Assembly (NCBI GenBank): GCA_031772625.1
Contig: CM062818.1
Coordinates: forward strand, 1,280,908,277-1,280,972,276
Source of the DNA: Pinus tabuliformis
Lineage: Eukaryota > Streptophyta > Pinopsida > Pinales > Pinaceae
Length of the DNA stretch: 64,000 bases
Direction of reading: 5' to 3'
The position numbers were made by a program, and so were the translations under genes. Position 1 is the stretch's first letter. Each line of letters opens with the position of its first letter. The notes beneath the pieces were generated by a model. It ran no database searches. It had not been told where the DNA came from and saw only the letters and a program-made list of their open reading frames with translations. Of the stretch, positions 56,178-64,000 are shown piece after piece.

Positions 56178-59100
56178 ATGAATGGTTGCGAATGAAGGGT
56201 CTGCGTTGATTGGAGGGAAAGGAAAAGTTCCCAGTAAACCAGAATCTTAACTAATCCTACACCAATATCCTTGTAAGGGATAGTCGTTTTACCGACATGC
56301 TGGATACTTTCGGAAGAGGCTGGGTCGGATGAAAAGTAAGCCAGCTGGTCTATCGTCACGATCTTACCATTGTGTGGAAACTTTATTACTCTGAAGACCG
56401 ATGACACGACCGCTGTCATAGCGTAAGACCAACTGCGACCCAAAAGAAGGTTGTAGTCTAGAGGGGCATCAACCACCTCCACATCCAGACTAACGGTTTT
56501 TCCTTCAACCCCTATAGGCAAATCCTGTAGAATGCCAAACGGATGGAACCCACGGCCATCAAAGGCCTTAAGAATTGTCGGGGATTGGTTCAGTGAAGGA
56601 GAGCCAAGCGATCTCCAACACTGAATCGACATAATACACGTAGAAGCTCCTTCATCAATTACAGTCTGATGAATTGGCCTGTTTTTGACTATCACTGGAA
56701 TCTGGAAAGCCACCTGATGGGGGAGACGCGGTGTACTATTTTCTAGATCAAAGATTATCAGGTTCGGGTCCTGAACATCAACAGCTCCTATAGCCGACAA
56801 AAGTAATTTTCTCTGTGCTGGGCATGATTGCAGCACTTCCAAAGCCGACATTGCTGAGGGTGAAACAGCCAAATCCTCAACAATGTTGTAATTCTGGGCC
56901 GCTCTCGCATGTGGATTGAAAGCAGACCTTCGAAGTACACCCTTGGCGGGCGGTTTTATTACTAAGTCAGGGTTAGGTTTCTCGATCTGTAGTGGATCGG
57001 AACCGGGAGCTGAGGTTGATGGATTGGAACGAGAAGATTCTGCTTCTTTCGATCCATCTACAGGACTTTTACTACCATAATCTTGTGAGCGAGTCGCAAT
57101 CCGTACATGAGACATCATCAATATGGGTTCTTCACTAGCACTCGAGGAAGAACCTATCATTTTACTCTCCTGCTTTGGAAATGGATCTTTCAAAACAGCA
57201 GGAGTTGGGGAACCTTTAACGATTTTCACAACCTCCGCCCGATGAGGGCAATCTCTTGTGAAATGATATTCTTCACAAATTAAACAAGGATAGCGAGGTG
57301 TGCGCTTTTCGTCGTTAGATTCCGACTTCTCTTTTTTCTCCTTTGGAGCCTTGTCTGCTTTGTCCTTCTTCTTGCCTTTCTTCTTACCACCGTTTTTTGA
57401 TTTAGCCGTAGATGACTCTACAGCGTGAATGTCGGCGGTAATTTGAGGAGAAGATTCTCCTGTCAGGGAGTCTGGTAAGGTTATTATTGGAGAAGAATTC
57501 TTTGAGGATTTCTTCTTACTTTTAGTATTTACCGTACCAATCATGCCATCAGCAGCATGAGACCCCGAAGGAGCAGCAGCGATTTGATTCGATTTAGGAA
57601 GATCTGGGATCTTCTCGTGCAACGTACCCGACTGAGTGTAAACTAAGTCAAGGTACTGGGCTTGAGCAATGACTTGCTCCTCAGTAACTACTCCGGCCTT
57701 AGCTACATCTTCAGTAATCTTCGGTAATAATGATTTTACAAACCATTCAGCTAAGATTTGGTCTGGGATAAAAACTTTCACTAAACGTCTTCGACGTCTC
57801 CATTCATGGATATGATCGGAAATATAAGTGGACGTCGATTGTTTTAATGAAGTTAATAACTCAGTACCATTATCGTATCTGACCGGCAACTGAAAATGAG
57901 TTAGGAACGAGGTAGCTAACTGGCTGAAATTGTAAAAAGAGGCCTGTGGTAACTCAATGTACCACTTGGCCGCGAGACCAATGAGCGTACGCTGGAAAAG
58001 ACGTAAGCGGATCGAATCATCCGAGATAGAATTTGAAGCACACCAGAGGTGGTAAGTCATCACGTGATTTGACGGATCCTCTCCATACTTACCTTCGAAC
58101 TTGGGTATATCACTGGGCAACTTATTTGGCATTGGTGGCCAGAACGGAAGATATTGAATTGGATCGTTCGTTAGAAGCGTCAAGTCTGGTAAATCCAAAG
58201 TTGCGATAAACGGTAATTGCCGGTTAGGATCTCTAAAACTCTGGGTCACAAGACCAGTCCCAGGAGGAGGATATCCAGGATAACTTGGAACAGGAATCTC
58301 ATTTGGGATATTATATCCTCCTGGAAAACCAGGATTAACCGGACCGTACTGGGGTTGTTGAGGTTGTCGATAAGTGTACCCAGGATACGGTTGATACTGG
58401 TAAACTGGTCGTTGGACAGCAGGACCAAATTGGTACTGTCCCTGGTACTGTTGATAGGTAAATTGAGGTTGACTTGTTACAACAGTACTTAAACCAGGCT
58501 GCCCTACAGGCATCTGGATCGTGGTTTGAATCGTAGATCCGGACAACGGTAAAGATGTCTGAGGAGTGGTTGCAGAGATAGTAGAAACCAGAGCTGTCGA
58601 TACTCCAGAAGTAAGTGCGGTAGATGTTGCGGTAGTTGCAGCAGTCGTTTGAGATGGAGTACTAGGTGCAATTGGCGACTGAGTAACTACCGAAGTTACA
58701 GAAGTTTGAACATTTGACTGGACAGGTTGCGGTTGCTGGGGTGAACCAGAAACTACGGGTTGTCCAGTTTGAGGTAACAACTGTATACTTGGCTGCAACA
58801 TCTGTTGACCTTGTGATGGATCCCACACTATCATTCCGGGGTATTGACCCGTAACAGGTTGAGGATACTGAGATCCATAACCGGATTGAGGATAGGATTG
58901 ATAACTGAAAGGCACAGTTCCCATACCTTGAACATATGACTGACCTTGAGGTGGTTGAAAACCTTGACCCGAGTATTGACCTTGAGGTTGATAACCTTGG
59001 GGTAAATACTGATACTGGGGTTGACCTTGACCTTGAGGTTGATACCCTTGAGGTAAATATTGATACTGAGGTTGACCTTGGGGTACATATTGAGGCTGGG

Positions 59101-60052
59101 GTTGACCTTGAGGCATGTATTGTACTATGGGTACATACTGTCCTTGAGGTTGCCCCCCAGACACGATTTGTGTACCTTGAGGTTGCCCCCCAGGCGTTAA
59201 TTGACCACCTTGAGGTTGAGAAACAGGAACTGAACCTGACATCATGTAAATGTCCCCTACACCCAACGGTTTATTACCATTGTTTCCAGCTAATAACCCA
59301 TGATCAATGGGTTGAGGAGATGCCCCCACAAAGGTACCAGAAAGTGACTGATACCCGACGGGAACAGAAGGACCGCCGTGCAAGAAAGATTTAGGAGATT
59401 GAGTGAACACGGACGACTGACCAGACATATTTACAGGAGTATAAATACCTCCAGGCGGAAAAGGAGTACGAGGTGGAGAAAAACCTATCCCTGAGTTGTC
59501 TAAATAATTGGTTAACGAAAGGTACCAAGTAGTACTTCTAGGAGGACTGTAAAAGATAGATTCACGCTCCCTTAGATCAATAGTGTGTTGATATTCAAGG
59601 ATAGATACGCCTAATTCTTCCTCTGGAGCAAGTTCTTCAATAGCTATCAAACCAGTAGGAAGATTTTCGGTGATGACTCTTTCTACCCTAGGTGAATCTG
59701 GTACACTAGAAGTTGGAGTAACAGGTTCAGATACTTCAGGTTCTTCACCTATATCACTAGTAGATGAAAAACTACCAGCAAGCTCGGAAACTGCAACTGC
59801 TTCAGGATTATAACCTGTTTCTAGACCTTGGTAATCTAGATGGACTACCAAATATGACTCTCCTTCTTCAGGTGAACCTACTCTACTGCCACTAGGAGGA
59901 GTTACAAGGACCTTCAAACCTTCGTAATGACTCGGGACGTCTTGAGGAGGTTCACCCCGAAGTCTACGGGATTTCCTCAATAATTCGGCCACAGAAACAA
60001 CCTCAGGAGACTTGCTCCGAAGTCGACGGGACCGTCTCGATATTTCCGCCAC
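56174..60052 (-). CDS. Gag-protease of element A, intact 1,292-codon frame
   Basis: N-terminal Arg/Ser-rich repeats (EISRRSRRLRS, LLRKSRRLRGE) precede an acidic region. Next comes a long disordered Gln/Pro/Gly/Tyr-rich segment at about residues 270-410 (repeats of QPQYQYLPQGYQPQGQ) and a Ser/Thr/Gln-rich stretch to about 560. The capsid starts near residue 650 (KFEGKYGEDPSNHVMTYHLW, then AAKWYIELP). A Lys-rich linker leads to a short knuckle, CLICEEYHFTRDC (CX2CX3HX4C), near 921-934. The retropepsin domain is near 1130 (VIDEGASTCIMS, then DAPLDYNLLLGRSWSY), with D-E-G where most family members have D-S-G or D-T-G. Gag packages the RNA; the protease matures the proteins. The frame has no stop. 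It ends with TGA overlapping the pol ATG. Confidence 0.92.
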   Translation of the reverse strand: MAEISRRSRRLRSKSPEVVSVAELLRKSRRLRGEPPQDVPSHYEGLKVLVTPPSGSRVGSPEEGESYLVVHLDYQGLETGYNPEAVAVSELAGSFSSTSDIGEEPEVSEPVTPTSSVPDSPRVERVITENLPTGLIAIEELAPEEELGVSILEYQHTIDLRERESIFYSPPRSTTWYLSLTNYLDNSGIGFSPPRTPFPPGGIYTPVNMSGQSSVFTQSPKSFLHGGPSVPVGYQSLSGTFVGASPQPIDHGLLAGNNGNKPLGVGDIYMMSGSVPVSQPQGGQLTPGGQPQGTQIVSGGQPQGQYVPIVQYMPQGQPQPQYVPQGQPQYQYLPQGYQPQGQGQPQYQYLPQGYQPQGQYSGQGFQPPQGQSYVQGMGTVPFSYQSYPQSGYGSQYPQPVTGQYPGMIVWDPSQGQQMLQPSIQLLPQTGQPVVSGSPQQPQPVQSNVQTSVTSVVTQSPIAPSTPSQTTAATTATSTALTSGVSTALVSTISATTPQTSLPLSGSTIQTTIQMPVGQPGLSTVVTSQPQFTYQQYQGQYQFGPAVQRPVYQYQPYPGYTYRQPQQPQYGPVNPGFPGGYNIPNEIPVPSYPGYPPPGTGLVTQSFRDPNRQLPFIATLDLPDLTLLTNDPIQYLPFWPPMPNKLPSDIPKFEGKYGEDPSNHVMTYHLWCASNSISDDSIRLRLFQRTLIGLAAKWYIELPQASFYNFSQLATSFLTHFQLPVRYDNGTELLTSLKQSTSTYISDHIHEWRRRRRLVKVFIPDQILAEWFVKSLLPKITEDVAKAGVVTEEQVIAQAQYLDLVYTQSGTLHEKIPDLPKSNQIAAAPSGSHAADGMIGTVNTKSKKKSSKNSSPIITLPDSLTGESSPQITADIHAVESSTAKSKNGGKKKGKKKDKADKAPKEKKEKSESNDEKRTPRYPCLICEEYHFTRDCPHRAEVVKIVKGSPTPAVLKDPFPKQESKMIGSSSSASEEPILMMSHVRIATRSQDYGSKSPVDGSKEAESSRSNPSTSAPGSDPLQIEKPNPDLVIKPPAKGVLRRSAFNPHARAAQNYNIVEDLAVSPSAMSALEVLQSCPAQRKLLLSAIGAVDVQDPNLIIFDLENSTPRLPHQVAFQIPVIVKNRPIHQTVIDEGASTCIMSIQCWRSLGSPSLNQSPTILKAFDGRGFHPFGILQDLPIGVEGKTVSLDVEVVDAPLDYNLLLGRSWSYAMTAVVSSVFRVIKFPHNGKIVTIDQLAYFSSDPASSESIQHVGKTTIPYKDIGVGLVKILVYWELFLSLQSTQTLHSQPFI

Positions 60053-62083
60053 AGTTAAAAACCTTTAACTACTGCACACGCAAACAAAGTAAAATCTCAA
60101 AGCAAACCACCTAAAGTCTCTAAAGAACCAAACAAATTTGAATCACACGCCTAAAGAATCTAGGGCGTGAAACCAAGCACAAACAGTAGCCTTCCGGACC
60201 AAAAACGCTAGTTGGAGATGAAACCCAACATCGCCGGATTCAGTACAGAAGTGGCGGGTGGAACAGTTACCTCGGCAACCTGCTTAATGAATAGACCGGC
60301 ATAAGTTCCTCCACTTTAACCGTCTCGAGTGAAGTGAACCCCCCGAAAAATCCAAGTGAGTCTAGCCAACGTCTGCTCCAGGTACAGTGGGATCTTCCCT
60401 CCACCGTCACCTCGGTGGAATCCTAAAGATAATGGTCACTAAGGTTACCAACAGCAACAAATGCACCTGGGGGAACAGTCTACACTCCGACAACACGCAA
60501 GGGCAGAGTATCAAGCTCAATCCCCTTGCCGGCTCCTTGACAATAATCCAAGGTTTACCGACAAGTGACCCCTGGCTCCTCGACAATGGTTAATCCGAGG
60601 TTTACCGTTTGTAATACGTGCGTGTCTGACGTCGTTCCCAACGAGGGAGGATTGATCCCCTCACTGGTTCAAACACGAGCTCGTGCTTCTCCTTTAAGAG
60701 GAGCTTTCCCAGAGTACAAATGAAACAATTGGATTTATTCTATCACAAGATAAGCTACTTGTTTGGTTTTGTTGTCTTGGAGAGTTAATTACTCTCCTAC
60801 TCCAAGACACTAGCCTGATCTAAATTGGTGTTTCAGAGCCCTAGTAAATAAAAGTTACTAAGTTGATTTTACTTTAAGCGTTAATTTTATGGTTTTTCTT
60901 AAAGACAAAAGGTAGTGGAGATGAAACTGGTGGTGTGTAGACTTGACTTGCAACCACTACAAAGATGCACCTAAGATGATTTACACTACTTTTCTTTTTT
61001 CAATGAATCTCCTAACTAAGAGAGTTGGAAAATGCAAATTTTATAGAAAACAATTTTCTTAGTAAAGACAATCAAAGAAACAATCTCTTTATCTTTTCAA
61101 AACACACAACTCATGACCACTAATTACTCTACGAAATTTCCTTTTTCTCCCAAAAGTCTACAAATGCTACCAAAGCAAACTTTTTCCAAAAGAATTTTTG
61201 TGTTTTTTCTATATTAATAAAGCATATAAAAACTATTTATCAAATAAAATTTAACAAATCTAAAACAATCAAATCAAATTCACTCAAAAGAAAATTAAAA
61301 GAAGATTTACCTAAAAGCAAAAAATAATGAGGACAAAAGCCTACAAGGATAATTCCCGGATGTTTTACTCAGTCAAAATGCAACGAAGGATCAGTTCATG
61401 CAGAACCATAAACTAATCGAAAAACAAAATCGAAATCTTTTTGTTCTTTTTTCTCAAGAATGGAATTCAAAGCTTTAACAAACAAACTTTTCGAGATTCG
61501 CAAAGAGAAGACACAAAGGTAGGTCTCTCACAAGGGTGACTTCTATGACAGGCCCAACTCCTAAGAGGACTGACCAAAACCAAGGAGATCCAAAGTTTGA
61601 CAACCTCTAACGCCAAAGTCACTACAGGACTGATTAAAAAATCAATCCCTAAGGCAAAATCCCTATGTATTCCATCAAAACCCTCGACACTAACGGGACA
61701 AGTTCAGGTGAAGATCTCTAACAGTAAACAAATGGATCTGGGCAGTAAAAACAATTTAAAAACAAAATCTAAAGAGCAAAAAGAGGAAAAATGAAATTTT
61801 CTCAAATTTGACAGGGGTACGCAGGTGATCTGTTGACACAGGCGCGTGTACGCCCTGTGCACAAAAACGCAGTGCGTACAAGTACGCACTGTGTCAAACT
61901 CAGAGACTGCGTACTGCTGGCAAAGCTAAGAAAAATAAAAATCTAAATTGACTCTAAGCTAACCCACCCAAATACACAGTTAGACAGCCAAACATCAGAA
62001 AACAAGCGATTTTTCTCAGACCAAAATATCAAATAAAAAAGAACTCAAACACATTCATGGAGTCCCCAGTGGAGTCACCAATT
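60053..62083. other. 5' leader of element A
   Basis: A 2-kb untranslated leader on the minus strand without a supported ORF. It contains a TGCGTAC/GTACGCA cluster at 61813-61917, including AGTGCGTACAAGTACGCACT at 61871-61890, a perfect inverted repeat around AA. Confidence 0.7.
62063..62080 (-). promoter_or_regulatory. Primer-binding site of element A
   Basis: The minus strand reads TGGTGACTCCACTGGGGA, 3 bp inside the right LTR. It matches the element B site at 16 of 18 positions. It resembles the end of a plant tRNA, from memory tRNA-Arg; unverified. Confidence 0.75.
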
Positions 62084-63115
62084 TGTCACACGGAATGAGT
62101 CGTTAGTGCGGACACAACCGACCTCCCTAGAAGCCTAAGACTTTCTAGTGACAAACAAGACAAATAAGAGCAATCCTTCTCTAAATATGCTTTTACAATA
62201 AGAGAAATCAAGTGTTTAGATCCTACCTGTAACCCAACACTATTGTAGTAGTCCAACTTCGTTGATCCGGATGAGCTCCTCCTTCCCTTCGAAACCTGCA
62301 TTCACTAACAATCAAACGATTAAATAACACCTGAATATCACATAAAATAAAACATATTTAACATATAGACCAAGGAGTATATGAAACAACTCATAAATAA
62401 CAAATTGTTGAGAAGAATGGACTAATTTGTATTAAAAGGTAACAAAAGGAACCATTAGAACCTGAGCCTTGGTGTTGTGCAAGTCCCTCCCAGGGTCCAC
62501 AAGAGTTCTCCTTTACTCTGATCAGCGTACCCACTTCCAAATAGAACAAGCAAAGATGGTAATCTCTCCTCACAAGCTTCTACAAGGAAGTCCTAATTCC
62601 AGCAGCATCTACCCTTAGGAATATTCAGCTTTCAACCTCCCCTCCCTTTGGCCCAATGCCTATATTTATAGTGCTCTAGAGGAAGTTATTCAGGTCCACC
62701 ATCAATGGGATAAGCCCCTCTTTGGATGGGATAGCTCCCCTCTTGATGGGATAAGTTCCTCTTTGGTAGGGATACATGAACCATCTGGAGGCGCTCCATA
62801 CACGTCAAACAAGCTTCTAGAAGGCTCTAGAAATGACCACAAGTAACTTTTTTAGAGTGAAACTTGCGTCTTTTGACCTTTACAGGAGTACGCACCCACC
62901 CCTTTACATACAGAGTGTACAAGTACGCAGGTATTGTGAACTTGGGTCGCGTACACACAGGTAAGGCTAAGAGAAACTGCGTACCAGAGATAATTGACTT
63001 TTAATGACTTTTCTCTCTTTCTTGAAGTTTGACATGAAGAGCAGAGGCATGAGACTTGCCAAGGAGGATAGTATGACAGTGGATGGAGCCATACTAACTG
63101 CAAATAGTCATGGTG
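62084..63115 (-). repeat. 5' LTR of element A, missing its outer 18 bp
   Basis: 1,032 bp aligned without gaps to 47696-48727, with about 16 substitutions by eye. The final 18 bp of the left copy (48728-48745, ACATTTTTTAGTGTAACA) are absent. The sequence continues instead into a second copy of the left flank. TATA box at 62663-62670 (minus). Confidence 0.92.
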
Positions 63116-63118
63116 CTT

Positions 63119-63433
63119 TCAACTATTACATGCACCTCGGATGGCTAGATCTTCGTTTTAATGGCCACCCTTCATACACACACATGTTTACAAATTATAT
63201 TGTAAAATTAAAATATCATGGATTATTTCAACATCCATGCTCTTCTCCACAAAGCTCTCAACATGATCCCCTCCACAAAGCTCTCTATAGGATCTTCTCC
63301 ACAAATCTCTCTACATGATCTTCTCCACAAATATCTCAATGAATTCCTATGATATCTCAAAGATTGAAGTTTTTAACCCTTTACAGAATAGATAGTATCC
63401 AACCTTTTTAATAGTGGTGCCTTCTATAACTTG
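63119..63433. repeat. Right copy of the 315-bp flank segment
   Basis: Ungapped match to 47381-47695. It ends CTTCTATAACTTG, the exact point at which element A is inserted on the left, then continues as the uninterrupted right LTR of the short element. Confidence 0.93.
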
Positions 63434-64000
63434 TTCTTGTTGATTTTTCTAAAGATGGGCTGATTCTCCCGCATTAATAAGTAGCTATTTGCTGAAAAAA
63501 TTAATTATATGCTTAAACTTCATTTTAATTAAATGGTTTTATTTGCTATATTGCAAGCATTATTTCAGCTTGGGTGAAGTTATGGACGTCATTGTGTGTA
63601 TTAATGGCTCCAAATCGAAGGCTGCTCCTTAAGGATGGCCTCGCCATGAAGGAGAGGCAGTTATAATTAGCAACGATACTTGCAAGAAGCATTGTGTGAA
63701 TGCGTACAATGAATAACGTCTTATAAGTGTTGCAACACACCATGTAAATATGTGATATGGAGGTATTTAACTTTATGGTGAACACATTAAAAACAACATA
63801 AGGAACCGATGAGGAACCATAAAAGGGTAATCAATTGAGAATATATCAATTAATTCCATAAAGGGCTTGATAGTATGTTGTGAAGTAAGGGTATGCACAT
63901 TTACAAGAGGTTCAAGTTATTGATGATAAAGAATGTACTGGAAGCTTCTATGAGAGAATAATCACATTGATACAAATTTTATGTAGACTCCAAAGGTCAT
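63434..64000. other. End of the short element's right LTR, then host DNA
   Basis: 63434-63473 aligns with 46615-46654 over 40 bp and completes the interrupted LTR. The remaining 527 bp hold no gene I can support. Confidence 0.6.

Larger units (their letters stand above)
47696..63115 (-). mobile_element. Element A: 15.4-kb Tat-like Ty3/gypsy element with an antisense gene
   Basis: The left LTR (47696-48745) and right LTR (62084-63115, missing its last 18 bp) are alike at about 98.5%. The primer site is beside the right LTR and the polypurine tract beside the left one, so it is transcribed leftward. Order on the minus strand: leader, gag-pro (60052-56174), RT (56177 on), RNase H, integrase (to 52973), a second RNase H-like ORF (52875-52405), then 3' noncoding DNA. 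On the plus strand, inside the 3' part, lies a plant-mobile-domain-like gene (50947-52203). Pol carries two nonsense codons and one frameshift, so this copy is no longer autonomous. It inserted in the right LTR of the short element at 45.9 kb. Confidence 0.93.

Noticed and set aside
58936..59394. 152-aa plus-strand frame opposite Gag
   Set aside because: Shadow of the Gln/Pro-rich repeats of gag; its Val/Asp/Leu repeats mirror the repeat period.
63546..63785. 79-aa minus-strand frame near the window end
   Set aside because: No recognisable content; length is within chance for AT-rich DNA.

Overview
This window is repetitive nuclear DNA from a plant with a large genome. I infer a gymnosperm, probably a conifer, from the element styles and AT-rich composition, but the sequence alone does not prove it. 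I see no ordinary host gene, tRNA, rRNA or CRISPR array. Almost everything is LTR retrotransposon, intact, nested, rearranged or decayed, plus two decayed reading frames of an unknown family.

Layout. 1-1690: minus-strand Ty3/gypsy pol debris. 4110-7742: one long plus-strand reading frame of unknown family, with no frameshift but nine internal stops. 8760-10930: minus-strand gypsy gag debris. 11779-13515 and 21355-22600: two halves of a second decayed unknown frame (minus), split by element B (13516-21354, TSD AATGC), a gypsy derivative lacking pol. 23568-34434: element E, an old minus-strand chromovirus (TSD TGGAA). A 13-copy 173-bp tandem array ending in an inverted copy (26850-29146) interrupts its pol, and a small scrambled chromovirus derivative D (29578-32330, TSD GTTGG) is nested in it. 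34580-42410: element C, a nearly intact plus-strand Ty1/copia element (TSD TAGCA). 43569-43890: a large palindromic compound microsatellite. 45903-47695 (continuing at 63434): a short LTR element with very little interior. 47696-63115: element A, a 15.4-kb minus-strand gypsy element of Tat-like type.

Element A is the most interesting object. On the minus strand it carries gag-pro, RT, RNase H and integrase, then a second RNase H-like ORF downstream of integrase. On the opposite strand, between that ORF and the 3' LTR, it carries a 418-codon plant-mobile-domain-like gene with a recognisable intron. Its LTRs, leader and the region just upstream of the antisense gene share a CpG-containing dyad (TGCGTAC/GTACGCA). 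A similar 16-bp dyad (STGCG-N6-CGCAG) is repeated in the LTRs of the unrelated copia element C. Elements A and B also share a noncoding zone of serial short inverted repeats.

History, by LTR divergence counted by eye: E is oldest, D and B are intermediate (about 4-5%), A and C are youngest (about 1.6% each). A inserted into the right LTR of the small 45.9-kb element. Its right end has since lost 18 bp and is joined to a second copy of the 315 bp that lie left of the insertion, which suggests recombination between an occupied and an empty site. Nearly all broken codons in the long frames are explained by C-to-T change (CAG, CAA or CGA to stop), as expected for methylated plant repeats.
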